Shown: one piece after another, positions 10,108 through 18,953 of the stretch
Layout: every line of letters starts with the position of its first letter
Position numbering within the stretch: the first letter of the stretch is position 1
NCBI GenBank assembly: GCA_964406465.1
Contig: CAYORT010000004.1
Span: 62,001-126,000 of the forward strand
Source of the DNA: JAHEZL01 sp964406465
GTDB taxonomy: Bacteria; Bacteroidota; Bacteroidia; Flavobacteriales_C; GCA-002722245
DNA length: 64,000 nucleotides
Direction: 5' to 3'
Program-made: the position numbers and the translations under genes
The notes under the pieces: generated by a model
What the model was told of the DNA's origin: nothing
Databases searched by the model: none
What the model saw: the letters and a program-made list of their open reading frames with translations, nothing else

Positions 10108-11922
10108 ATGTCAGCACACGCACACGGACATGAAGCACACGGGCACGATGATCATGCACATGACCATGGTCACCACGAGCACCACGAGACTTTCATCACA
10201 AAGTACATTTTCTCTCAGGATCATAAAATGATTGCAAAGCAATTCTTGATCACTGCCATTATTATGGCTGTGGTTGGAATGGGGATGTCTATCCTTTTCC
10301 GTTTGCAATTGGCTTGGCCTGGTGAAGGTTTTGCTTTTTCAAATTTCTTTTTAGGGGATAAATTCGCTCCAGACGGCGTATTGACTCCAGATATGTACCT
10401 TGCCCTTGTTACTATTCACGGTACCATCATCGTATTCTTTGTATTAACGGGTGGATTGAGTGGAACTTTCTCTAACTTATTGATCCCTTATCAATTGGGT
10501 GCACGAGATATGGCATCTGGGTTATTGAATATGATTTCATACTGGTTGTTCTTTTTATCTTCTGTAATCATGATCGCTTCATGTTTTGTGGAAGGTGGTC
10601 CGGCTTCTGCAGGATGGACAGTTTATCCTCCGCTATCTGCTTTGCCACAAGCAATTCCAGGTTCTGGTTTAGGTATGACTTTATGGTTGGTATCAATGGC
10701 GATTTTCATTGCTTCTTCTTTGTTGGGTAGCTTGAACTATATCGTAACTGTATTTAACTTGAGAACAAAAGGTATGACCATGACAAGAATGCCGTTAACT
10801 ATCTGGTGTTTCTTGATTACTGCGGTACTTGGGGTTCTTTCTTTCCCAGTATTATTGTCTTGTGCATTACTTTTAATGTTTGATAGATCTTTCGGAACAG
10901 CGTTTTACTTGTCGGATATTTTCATGAGTGGTATTCCTTTGGAAGCAACTGGTGGTAGCCCATTATTGTTTGAGCACTTATTCTGGTTCTTAGGTCACCC
11001 AGAGGTATATATCATCTTATTACCAGCATTAGGTTTGATTTCTGAAGTTATTTCAACCAACTCTAGAAAACCAATCTTTGGTTACAGAGCGATGATTGTA
11101 TCAGTATTGGCAATTGCTTTCCTATCGTTCATCGTCTGGGGTCACCATATGTTCATGACAGGTATGAATCCTTTTTTAGGAACGGTGTTTACTTTCACAA
11201 CTTTGTTGATTGCAATTCCATCTGCTATTAAAGTATTTAACTATTTGGCTACTATTTGGAAAGGTAGTTTAAGATTGACTCCAGCCATGATGTTTGCTTT
11301 AGGTATGGTGTCTTTATTCATCTCTGGTGGTTTAACTGGTTTGATCTTAGGAGATTCTGCATTAGATATCAATATTCACGATACTTATTTCGTAGTAGGT
11401 CACTTCCACATCGTAATGGGTGCTGGTGCTATCTTCGGGATGTTCGCAGGGGTTTACCACTGGTTCCCTAGAATGTACGGAAGATTTATGTTGCCTAAAA
11501 TGGGTTACCTACATTTCTGGATGACTATTGTTGGGGTATATGGGGTATTCTTCCCAATGCACTTCTTAGGATTAGCTGGTGTACCAAGAAGATACTACTC
11601 AAACCAAGAGTACGAGATGTTCCAAGGTATGGATAACATCAATGTAATCATCACTTGCTTCGCCATCATGGCCGCAATTGCTCAGTTCATCTTTATCTTT
11701 AACTTCTTCTACAGTATTTTCAAAGGAAGAAAATCTAGTCAAAATCCATGGGGATCTAACACACTGGAGTGGACTGCTCCGGTTGAAAGAGTACATGGTA
11801 ACTGGGAAGGCAAACTTCCTGAGGTTCACAGATGGCCTTATGACTACAGCAAGCCTGGTTATGATACCGACTTTGTTGACCAAACTGTACCTTTGAAAGA
11901 AGGTGAAACCGATGGTCACTAG
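10108..11922 (+). CDS. coxA: Cytochrome c oxidase subunit I (aa3-type)
   Basis: Catalytic heme-copper subunit that reduces oxygen to water. Metal ligands are visible: H104 (heme a), H297 in the GHPEVY motif, H346-H347 (CuB), and H432/H434 in HFHIVMG (hemes a3 and a). Glu299 and Tyr301 of GHPEVY are the proton-channel Glu and the cross-linked Tyr of A-type oxidases. The first 26 residues contain twelve histidines and precede the first membrane helix, so they form a metal-binding-type tail. It is the last gene of the operon; subunit III and the assembly genes are not beside it. Confidence 0.96.
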   Translation: MSAHAHGHEAHGHDDHAHDHGHHEHHETFITKYIFSQDHKMIAKQFLITAIIMAVVGMGMSILFRLQLAWPGEGFAFSNFFLGDKFAPDGVLTPDMYLALVTIHGTIIVFFVLTGGLSGTFSNLLIPYQLGARDMASGLLNMISYWLFFLSSVIMIASCFVEGGPASAGWTVYPPLSALPQAIPGSGLGMTLWLVSMAIFIASSLLGSLNYIVTVFNLRTKGMTMTRMPLTIWCFLITAVLGVLSFPVLLSCALLLMFDRSFGTAFYLSDIFMSGIPLEATGGSPLLFEHLFWFLGHPEVYIILLPALGLISEVISTNSRKPIFGYRAMIVSVLAIAFLSFIVWGHHMFMTGMNPFLGTVFTFTTLLIAIPSAIKVFNYLATIWKGSLRLTPAMMFALGMVSLFISGGLTGLILGDSALDINIHDTYFVVGHFHIVMGAGAIFGMFAGVYHWFPRMYGRFMLPKMGYLHFWMTIVGVYGVFFPMHFLGLAGVPRRYYSNQEYEMFQGMDNINVIITCFAIMAAIAQFIFIFNFFYSIFKGRKSSQNPWGSNTLEWTAPVERVHGNWEGKLPEVHRWPYDYSKPGYDTDFVDQTVPLKEGETDGH

Positions 11923-11937
11923 AATTAATTAAATAGG

Positions 11938-11967
11938 AAAAGCCCCCGTCAGTTGACTGGGGCTTTT
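11938..11967 (+). terminator. Rho-independent terminator of the act-cox operon
   Basis: AGCCCC pairs with GGGGCT. The loop contains a second short stem (GTCA/TGAC), and six T's follow. It begins 16 bases after the coxA stop. Confidence 0.85.
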
Positions 11968-11972
11968 TTATT

Positions 11973-12076
11973 GTTCAATGTTCAAAGTTTAATCTTAGCA
12001 GCTTATGAAAGTAATTCATAAACTCTTACATTTGATTGAAGTTTTAAGACTTTGAACTTTAAACATTGAACATATC
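11973..12076. repeat. Intergenic palindromic repeat (TTCAATGTTCAAAGTTTAA family)
   Basis: GTTCAATGTTCAAAGTTTAA at the left faces the near-complementary ACTTTGAACTTTAAACATTG at the right, about 60 bases away. The right arm ends at the ruvB start codon, so the repeat forms the ruvB leader. Related copies occur at 26153-26226 and 43618-43690. Confidence 0.7.
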
Positions 12077-12078
12077 CT

Positions 12079-13101
12079 GTGAACGAAGCGCTAAATCCAA
12101 ATACAGAAAAGCTCAGCTCTGCTGAAAAGGAATTTGAGAAGGTTCTGAGGCCTAAGCATTTTGATGATTTTGCCGGACAGCGCAGTGTGCTTGATAATTT
12201 GGATGTGTTTGTAAAAGCAGCTTTGCAAAGGGAGGAAGCTTTAGATCATGTTTTATTACATGGTCCACCCGGATTGGGTAAAACGACATTGGCCAATATT
12301 ATATCTCAGGAGTTGGGTGTGAATATTAAGATTGCATCTGGTCCAATGATAGAAAAGGCTGGAGATCTGGCGGGATTGCTCACCAATCTTCAAAAGGGTG
12401 ATGTTCTTTTTATCGATGAAATTCATCGTTTGAGTCCAGTTGTAGAAGAGTATTTGTACTCAGCAATGGAAGACTATTCTATCGACATCATGATCGACTC
12501 TGGTCCGAATGCCCGAGCTGTTCAAATTTCTCTTGAACCCTTTACTTTAATAGGTGCCACAACCCGCGCAGGATCATTAACTGCTCCGTTGAGAGCTCGT
12601 TTTGGAATCAATTGCCGCTTAGAATATTATGATGCTGAAGTGTTAACCAGCATTGTTGAGCGCTCTGCCGAAATATTGAAGATTCCTATCGATTATGATG
12701 CAGCATTTGAAATTTCGCGTCGAAGCAGAGGAACACCTCGTATTGCCAACGCTTTATTAAGAAGAGTGAGAGATTTTGCACAAATTAAAGGCAATGGAAC
12801 TATTACTGTGCCAATTGCACACATGGCTTTATCGGCACTGAATGTAGATGAATTTGGTTTGGATGAAATGGACAATAGAATTCTTTCTGTCATTATTGAT
12901 AAGTTTGGTGGAGGGCCAGTTGGACTAAACACATTGGCTACAGCAGTTAGCGAAGAAGCAGGTACTATAGAAGAAGTTTACGAACCATTTTTAATCATGC
13001 AAGGATTCTTAAATCGCACGCCACGCGGCAGAGAAGCTACAGCACTTGCTTATCAAAGACTTGGTAAGGAATTCAGAGGCAATCAAGGCAAACTCTTTTA
13101 A
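12079..13101 (+). CDS. ruvB: Holliday junction branch migration ATPase RuvB
   Basis: AAA+ motor that drives RuvA-bound Holliday junctions during recombinational repair. The Walker A motif GPPGLGKTT is at residues 62-70, Walker B (FIDEIHR) near 113, and a sensor-type GATTRAG near 155. The C-terminal winged helix contains TPRGREATALAY. The length of 340 is normal. The start is GTG at 12079, and the upstream bases belong to a repeat rather than to a clear ribosome binding site. Its partner ruvA is not adjacent but lies at 18375. queG follows after 2 bases. Confidence 0.96.
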   Translation: MNEALNPNTEKLSSAEKEFEKVLRPKHFDDFAGQRSVLDNLDVFVKAALQREEALDHVLLHGPPGLGKTTLANIISQELGVNIKIASGPMIEKAGDLAGLLTNLQKGDVLFIDEIHRLSPVVEEYLYSAMEDYSIDIMIDSGPNARAVQISLEPFTLIGATTRAGSLTAPLRARFGINCRLEYYDAEVLTSIVERSAEILKIPIDYDAAFEISRRSRGTPRIANALLRRVRDFAQIKGNGTITVPIAHMALSALNVDEFGLDEMDNRILSVIIDKFGGGPVGLNTLATAVSEEAGTIEEVYEPFLIMQGFLNRTPRGREATALAYQRLGKEFRGNQGKLF

Positions 13102-13103
13102 CT

Positions 13104-14033
13104 TTGAATCCATCGTCAAAGCATAATTTTTCTCTTAAAATTAAACAAAAAGCGCTGGAATTGGGCTTTATGTCAGCAGGTATTTCAAAAGCTGATTTTC
13201 TTGCAGAGGAAGCTTCTCATTTAGAAAAATGGCTGAAAGAAAACCGCAACGGGGAGATGAAGTATATGGAGAATTATTTCGATAAAAGACTCGATCCCAG
13301 AGTACTTTTCGAAGGCTGTAAAAGCGTGGTTTCTGTACTCTTAAATTACTTTCCTAAAGACATACAAAAAGACCCCGAAGCCCCTAAAATCAGTAAGTAT
13401 GCGTATGGAGAAGATTATCATTTTGTGATCAAAAGAAAGTTGCAAGAATTGTTGAATTTTATCCAGCAGGAAGTGGGTGAAGTAGAGGGGCGAATGTTTG
13501 TAGATTCTGCTCCAGTGATGGATAAAGTGTGGGCGAAAAAATCGGGTTTAGGTTGGATAGGAAAGAATTCAAATTTGATTTCTAAAGGAGCAGGCTCCTT
13601 CTTTTTTATTGGCGAGTTGTTACTAGATATTGAGTTGGAGTATGATCATGAAGTAGCCGATTATTGTGGCACTTGCACAAGGTGTTTAGATGCTTGTCCC
13701 ACTGGAGCTATCATCCAGCCGTACGTTGTAGATGGCAGCAAGTGCATTTCTTATTTTACAATTGAATTGAAAGATGCAATTCCTGTGTCGATGAAGGGAC
13801 AATTCGATAATAATATGTTTGGTTGCGACATCTGTCAGGATGTTTGTCCGTGGAATAGTTTCTCCAAGCCGCATCAAGAATCTGCGTTTTTACCCCATCC
13901 CGATTTGCTATCGATGACCAAACTAGAATGGAAAAATATCTCTAAAGAAACCTTTAATAAATTGTTCAAGAACTCAGCGGTGAAACGCGCTAAATTCAAT
14001 GGTTTGAAGAGAAATATTGATTTTTTGGGGTAA
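13104..14033 (+). CDS. queG: Epoxyqueuosine reductase QueG
   Basis: Cobalamin-dependent enzyme that reduces epoxyqueuosine to queuosine in the tRNA wobble base, the last step of queuosine synthesis. Two ferredoxin-type cluster motifs are visible: CGTCTRCLDACP near residue 190 and CDICQDVCPWN near 245. The N-terminal B12-binding domain is intact, and the length (309) is near the usual value. Translation starts at TTG 13104, only 2 bases after ruvB, so the pair is probably translationally coupled. The last 38 bases overlap the tail of a convergent gene. Confidence 0.94.
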   Translation: MNPSSKHNFSLKIKQKALELGFMSAGISKADFLAEEASHLEKWLKENRNGEMKYMENYFDKRLDPRVLFEGCKSVVSVLLNYFPKDIQKDPEAPKISKYAYGEDYHFVIKRKLQELLNFIQQEVGEVEGRMFVDSAPVMDKVWAKKSGLGWIGKNSNLISKGAGSFFFIGELLLDIELEYDHEVADYCGTCTRCLDACPTGAIIQPYVVDGSKCISYFTIELKDAIPVSMKGQFDNNMFGCDICQDVCPWNSFSKPHQESAFLPHPDLLSMTKLEWKNISKETFNKLFKNSAVKRAKFNGLKRNIDFLG

Positions 14034-14672
14034 TACTAGTGCTTTGTCTTTTCTTAGGCTTTAATTGTAATACATTCTTTCCAATATAGTAATAGTGGCC
14101 TATTGTGTCAGTTTTGTTAATGTATAGTTTTAAGGCAATTGGATTTTCAGTGTAATGTTCTAATTCTTCTACTACAGCGAATTCATATTTTTTATTTTCA
14201 GGTGAAGTTGTTTCAGAGTAATCGAAATAGATGGTGTCATTTGATATTTTATATGTCCCTTTAATTTCTGACACGCCAAAACAAACTATTCTTTCTTTAA
14301 ATACGAAGTTATCTTTTAGTTTTAATGTTGAAGTGCAGTTGGCTGCGCCTTCTGTTTGCGCTATAAGAATATTTTCACCCTCGAGTTTGTCGAAATCAAT
14401 AAGTCCAAATGGTTTATAAAAAGTCAATGATAATACAACTGTTAAAAGTATAATTATATAAAGTCTTTTTTGTCAGTAAGTCTTTCTTTTATGTACAAAA
14501 ATACTTGTATTAATAGTGTGATTGTTAGACCCAAACAAACAATTAGTAGCATAAAATCTATTGGCATGGAAAGAATTCCTAGCGTAGCTTCCCAATAATA
14601 ACGTGTGTTTATTGAAAGAAAGAATATGATTACCAGAACATACAGTCCTTTATTTTTGGAGGTCATCATCAT
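13996..14672 (-). pseudogene. Frameshifted membrane protein gene of unknown function
   Basis: Two minus-strand frames appear to be halves of one gene. The first (14672-14454) encodes 72 residues with two hydrophobic segments and ends TDKKDFI. The second has no ATG, but in frame from 14466 it reads RLYIIILLTVVLSLTFYKPF and continues to 13996. The two meet at a run of six A's (14466-14471, minus strand). One extra A would give a single 225-residue protein with three hydrophobic segments followed by an exported domain (LLIDFDKLEG-type start, then conserved-looking strands such as CFGVSEIKGTYKI). Sequencing error, true decay, or slippage on the A-run are all possible. The function is unknown; I recall similar small Bacteroidota proteins without a name. 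Confidence 0.7.
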
Positions 14673-14704
14673 TACTTTAAAATGTGGTGCTTTGACGTTA
14701 AGGG

Positions 14705-14796
14705 CAATAGTTCCTTCGGGGTACCTCAGGATGACAAACTAGGTAAGTGCTGCTTAAGAGTGTTTGTCATCCTGAGGTACCCCGAAGGAACTATTG
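14705..14796. repeat. Perfect 35-bp inverted repeat
   Basis: The arms at 14705-14739 and 14762-14796 are exact reverse complements and are separated by 22 bases. The core GTCATCCTGAGGTACCCCGA resembles a dispersed intergenic element common in Bacteroidota genomes. It lies between a divergent-looking start (14672) and the 3' end of the next minus-strand gene. Confidence 0.9.
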
Positions 14797-14816
14797 TTCT
14801 ACTCATTGCTTTTCAT

Positions 14817-15290
14817 TTATTTCCCGCCCAATTCATTCACTTTTGCCACAATCGCAGCCTCATCACCGGCGGTGAAATTTTGTTTTTCCCATAGCACTTT
14901 CCCGGTGTTATCTACAATTAAAATCAAAGGAGGGAAAGTTCCTCCAACACCTCTAAACACCTCTTTGTTAGGGTCGAGTAAGAAGTTGTATTTCCAAGTT
15001 TTGTTTTGAACGAAAGGAAGAACTTTTGCTTCTTCGCTTTTTGGGTCGATCGATACGGCATAAAAAGGTACCGATAATTTGCCGTTTAAAGCATTCAATT
15101 CGTTAACGCTATTGTTGTTCCAAATAGCCCAAAAAACCACTACGGTTAGCTTATTGCTTTTGGCTATTTCGCTAAGGTTTACGGTTTTTCCATCAAGGGT
15201 GTTAAGGGTAGTATTTGTAAGCGCCTTTTGTGCAAAAATACTTGAAGTAAATAACACAAATAATAGGGCCGAAGTGAAAGCAGTTTTCAT
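14817..15290 (-). CDS. TlpA-like thioredoxin-fold protein lacking the CxxC cysteines
   Basis: A 157-residue exported protein whose signal peptide ends near residue 20 (SSIFAQ). It shows the TlpA/thioredoxin fold: a strand ending VVVFWAIW, a helix, the YAVSID strand and a cis-proline-type region TFPPLILIVD. Where redox members have WCxxC, this one has W57-N-N-N-S61, so both catalytic cysteines are absent. A thiol-disulfide role is therefore unlikely, and a binding or structural role is my inference. The protein is complete and ends just beside the inverted repeat at 14705-14796. Confidence 0.8.
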   Translation of the reverse strand: MKTAFTSALLFVLFTSSIFAQKALTNTTLNTLDGKTVNLSEIAKSNKLTVVVFWAIWNNNSVNELNALNGKLSVPFYAVSIDPKSEEAKVLPFVQNKTWKYNFLLDPNKEVFRGVGGTFPPLILIVDNTGKVLWEKQNFTAGDEAAIVAKVNELGGK

Positions 15291-15347
15291 AAAGTATTTT
15301 TAAAAGATGTTAAGCTTTATGCAAACATCATACTGAAAATACAAAAA

Positions 15348-16037
15348 TTATTCTTCACTTAAGAGTTGTGCTACAATTTTTGGTACTCCGGTGCCAGCTT
15401 TTTCTTTTAGGATGGTGAGATTTTGTATGCCTTGAGTCGGACAATCATTAGGGTCGATGAGGAAAGTCTTACAGGTGCTTTTTGCCGCATGAACCAGTCC
15501 GGCTGCAGGATAAACATTAAGCGATGTGCCAATTACCAGCAGGTAGTCGGCATCTGCAACAATGTTTTGAGCAATACTAATATTGGGTACCATTTCGCCA
15601 AACCAAACAATGTGCGGACGAAGTTGAGATCCTTTTTCACATAAATCGCCCATTTTGATTTCCCAACCTTTGATGGGGTAAACTAGCGAAGGATCTTTAG
15701 TGCTTCTGGCTTTGGTGATTTCACCATGAAGATGTAAAATATTGCTTGAACCCGCTTTTTCATGCAGGTCGTCGATGTTTTGTGTAACTATTTGAACATC
15801 AAATTTTTCCTCCAATAATTTGAGTGCTAAATGTCCTTCATTGGGTTGAGCCGAAAGGCATTGCTTTCTGCGAAGATTGTAAAACTCTTGAACCATAGCC
15901 GGATTCCTTTGCCAGGCTTCAGGTGTAGCCACGTCATATACATTGTAATTTTCCCACAATCCATCACTGTCGCGAAAAGTCTTTAATCCACTTTCTGCAC
16001 TTATGCCTGCTCCCGTTAGTACCACTACTTTTTTCAT
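15348..16037 (-). CDS. cobB: NAD-dependent protein deacylase (sirtuin, Sir2/CobB family)
   Basis: Removes acyl groups from lysine using NAD. Visible are the NAD motif GAGISAESGLKTFRD (residues 9-23), TQNIDDLHEKAG (85-96) and the catalytic His104 in HLHGE. Tyr53 and Arg56 in FYNLRRK match the YxxR pocket that SIRT5-type enzymes use to recognise succinyl- and malonyl-lysine. The zinc-ribbon cysteines are mostly missing, with a single Cys in DLCEKGSQLRP, as in other short bacterial forms. The gene is monocistronic and divergent from maeB. Confidence 0.92.
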   Translation of the reverse strand: MKKVVVLTGAGISAESGLKTFRDSDGLWENYNVYDVATPEAWQRNPAMVQEFYNLRRKQCLSAQPNEGHLALKLLEEKFDVQIVTQNIDDLHEKAGSSNILHLHGEITKARSTKDPSLVYPIKGWEIKMGDLCEKGSQLRPHIVWFGEMVPNISIAQNIVADADYLLVIGTSLNVYPAAGLVHAAKSTCKTFLIDPNDCPTQGIQNLTILKEKAGTGVPKIVAQLLSEE

Positions 16038-16102
16038 GCTTCTTAGATTTTCAAAAGTGTAGTAAAATTAGTACTATTACAACGCAAAAAAAAGCAGCAA
16101 AA

Positions 16103-18382
16103 ATGAGCAAATTACGAAAACAAGAAGCGTTAGATTATCATTCTCAAGGAAGACCCGGTAAAATTGAAGTTATTCCTTCAAAACCCTATCATACACAAAG
16201 AGACCTTTCATTGGCCTATTCACCAGGAGTTGCAGAACCATGTTTAGCAATTGCAGATAACCCTGAAGATGCCTACAAATACACAGCAAAAAGAAATTTG
16301 GTTGCTGTAATTTCAAACGGTACAGCAGTATTGGGATTGGGAGATATAGGTGCTTTGGCTTCAAAGCCTGTGATGGAAGGAAAGGGTTTGTTGTTTAAAA
16401 TATTTGCTGATATCGATGTGTTCGATATCGAGGTGGATGCAAGCAATATCGACCGTTTTGTAGAAACTGTAAAAGCTATTTCACCAACTTTTGGTGGTAT
16501 CAACTTAGAAGATATTAAAGCTCCCGAATGTTTTGAAATTGAACAGCGGTTAAAGGAGGAATTGAATATTCCAATTATGCATGACGACCAGCACGGAACA
16601 GCTATTATCACTGGTGCTGCGCTGTTGAATGCCTTGGAACTTACCAATAGAAAAATTGAAGAAATAAAAGTGGTGGTGAGTGGTGCCGGACCATCGGCTA
16701 TCAGCTGTGCTAAGTTGTATTTGGCTTTGGGAGCTAAGGTGGAGAATATCTACATGTTCGATTCCAAAGGGATGATTACCAAAAGTAGAACCGACCTTGA
16801 TAAGCACAAAGAAATTTTTGCCAATCATAAATCTTTTGCTTCGCTAGCCGAGGCACTAAAGGAAAGTGATGTGTTTTTAGGTTTGTCGAGAGGAAATATT
16901 GTGAATGGCGACATGATTAAAACGATGGCAGATAATCCTATTGTTTTTGCTTGCGCAAATCCCGATCCTGAAATTCCCTATCAAGAGGCTATTGATGCAA
17001 GACCCGATGTGATTGTTGCAACAGGTCGTTCAGATCATCCTAATCAGGTGAACAACGTGTTGGGCTTCCCTTTCATTTTTAGAGGCGCATTAGATGTTTA
17101 CGCAACAACTATCAATGAAGAAATGAAATTGGCTGCTGTTCGTTCAATTGCGGCATTGGCAAAAGAAGCAGTGCCCGACGAAGTGAATCAAGCTTATGGA
17201 ATTAAGAATTTAAGTTTTGGTAAAGATTATATTATTCCAAAGCCACTAGATCCTCGATTGCTTACAGAAGTTGCTCCCGCCGTAGCCAAAGCAGCATGCG
17301 ATTCTGGGGTGGCTAGAAGTCCGATTACCGATTGGGATAAGTACAAGCACGAATTGAGTATGTTGATGGGCATGGATAAAAAGATCATGCGTCAAGTGAC
17401 TATTCAAGCGAAGAAAAATCCGAAGAGAGTTGTTTTTGCAGAAGCCGACAATTACAGTGTGTTGAAAGCAGCACAGTTGGTGGCTGATGAAAAAATTGCA
17501 ACGCCAATACTTTTGGGAAATGTAGATATCATCAAGGAGATTATTGCAGAAAATCATTTGGAGTTAGGCGATGCGGTAATGATTGATACCAGAAGTCATT
17601 CTGTTGATGAGCAACGTGCTAAATACGCTCAAAAATTATTCGAAAAACGTCAGCGCAAAGGATATACATTGCACGAAGCAGAAGTGGCGATGAGAAATCG
17701 TAATTTCTACGGCGCTATGATGGTGGAGGCAGGTGATGCCGATGCTCTAATCACTGGTGTTACCAGAAATTACAAGGATTCTGTTCGGCCGTCTTTACAG
17801 GTAATTGGTATGGATAATCAGCACAAGATGATAGCTGGTATGTATATCATCATGACGAAGAAAGGCGTTTATTTCTTGGCAGATACAACGATTAATCAAG
17901 AGCCTACGGCAGAAGATTTAGTGAAAATAACGGTGCTTACTTATGATGCTGTAAAGCAGTTTGGTGTTGAACCAAGAATAGCAATGTTGTCTTATTCAAA
18001 TTTTGGCGCATCAAAAGGAGCTGAAGCTGAAAAGGTGCGTGAAGCGGTAAAAGTGTTGCACGAAAAGTATCCACATATCTGTGTAGATGGTGAAGTGCAA
18101 GGAAATTTTGCAGTGAATACACAACTGAGAATGAGCAAATTTCCATTTACCAAACTGGGTGATCAACAAACCAACACTTTAATTTTTCCAAATCTGGCAG
18201 CAGGTAATATTGCTTACAAGTTGATTCAAGAGATAGGGGAGACAGAGGCCATCGGACCAGTATTGTTAGGGATGAAGAAGTCAGTGCACGTTTTACAGTT
18301 GGGTTCTTCGGTGAGAGAAATTGTGAATATGGCTACTATTGCTGTAGTTGATGCTCAGTTAAAACAAAAGGAAAATGATTAA
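16103..18382 (+). CDS. maeB: NADP-dependent malic enzyme with C-terminal phosphotransacetylase-like domain
   Basis: Oxidative decarboxylation of malate to pyruvate with NADPH formation. The malic enzyme part (about 1-410) has YSPGVAEPC, the metal-binding MHDDQHGTA segment and a Rossmann domain (VVVSGAGPSAISCAKLYL). The C-terminal part (about 430-759) resembles phosphate acetyltransferase. In MaeB proteins this domain senses acetyl-CoA and oligomerises but is not catalytic. The 759-residue length is typical. The stop overlaps the ruvA start by 8 bases. Confidence 0.95.
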   Translation: MSKLRKQEALDYHSQGRPGKIEVIPSKPYHTQRDLSLAYSPGVAEPCLAIADNPEDAYKYTAKRNLVAVISNGTAVLGLGDIGALASKPVMEGKGLLFKIFADIDVFDIEVDASNIDRFVETVKAISPTFGGINLEDIKAPECFEIEQRLKEELNIPIMHDDQHGTAIITGAALLNALELTNRKIEEIKVVVSGAGPSAISCAKLYLALGAKVENIYMFDSKGMITKSRTDLDKHKEIFANHKSFASLAEALKESDVFLGLSRGNIVNGDMIKTMADNPIVFACANPDPEIPYQEAIDARPDVIVATGRSDHPNQVNNVLGFPFIFRGALDVYATTINEEMKLAAVRSIAALAKEAVPDEVNQAYGIKNLSFGKDYIIPKPLDPRLLTEVAPAVAKAACDSGVARSPITDWDKYKHELSMLMGMDKKIMRQVTIQAKKNPKRVVFAEADNYSVLKAAQLVADEKIATPILLGNVDIIKEIIAENHLELGDAVMIDTRSHSVDEQRAKYAQKLFEKRQRKGYTLHEAEVAMRNRNFYGAMMVEAGDADALITGVTRNYKDSVRPSLQVIGMDNQHKMIAGMYIIMTKKGVYFLADTTINQEPTAEDLVKITVLTYDAVKQFGVEPRIAMLSYSNFGASKGAEAEKVREAVKVLHEKYPHICVDGEVQGNFAVNTQLRMSKFPFTKLGDQQTNTLIFPNLAAGNIAYKLIQEIGETEAIGPVLLGMKKSVHVLQLGSSVREIVNMATIAVVDAQLKQKEND

Positions 18383-18953
18383 TCATATTAGCGGAAAACT
18401 TGTTGAGAAAACGCCTACCAATGTAGTAATAGAATGCAACGGCGTTGGCTATTTCATTCATATCTCATTGCATACTTTCGATAAAATTGGCAATGGTGAG
18501 GCGTGCAAACTACTCACGCATTTGTCGATTAAAGAAGATGCGCACACTTTGTATGGTTTTATCAATGAAGCCGAAAGAACAATGTTTCGTCAGCTGATTT
18601 CAGTTTCGGGTGTGGGCGCAAATACAGCTCGATTGATTTTGTCTTCCATGGATCCAGATGGAATTGCTGGAGCCATTGCTATAGCTGATGTTTCGACATT
18701 GAAAGGGATTAAAGGGATAGGAGAGAAAACAGCGCAAAGAATCATTTTGGAGCTCAAAGGCAAGGTTTCTAAGCAAACAGAGGGTATTATTTTTTCTGCA
18801 TCGCACAATACCAGCAGAGAAGAAGCGTTATCGGCGTTGCTTATGTTGGGATTCAATAAAGGGGCTGTAGAGAAGGTGTTGCAAAAATTAATTACAGAAA
18901 ATCAAAATGCAAGCGTTGAAGAGCTGGTTAAACTAGCTTTGAAGAATTTGTAA
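18375..18953 (+). CDS. ruvA: Holliday junction DNA-binding protein RuvA
   Basis: Tetrameric junction-binding partner of RuvB. Domain I (MINHISGKLVEK start) is an OB fold. The central part has tandem helix-hairpin-helix motifs (LISVSGVGANTARLIL and LKGIKGIGEKTAQRIIL), and the C-terminal domain III binds RuvB. The 192-residue length is normal. It overlaps maeB by 8 bases, and its stop abuts the GTG of sprA with no gap, which points to coupled translation of a housekeeping gene and the secretion translocon gene. Confidence 0.95.
   Translation: MINHISGKLVEKTPTNVVIECNGVGYFIHISLHTFDKIGNGEACKLLTHLSIKEDAHTLYGFINEAERTMFRQLISVSGVGANTARLILSSMDPDGIAGAIAIADVSTLKGIKGIGEKTAQRIILELKGKVSKQTEGIIFSASHNTSREEALSALLMLGFNKGAVEKVLQKLITENQNASVEELVKLALKNL

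Noticed and set aside
14682..14894. 70-codon plus-strand frame across the inverted repeat
   Set aside because: Runs through both repeat arms and into the antisense of the TlpA-like gene; no family resemblance.
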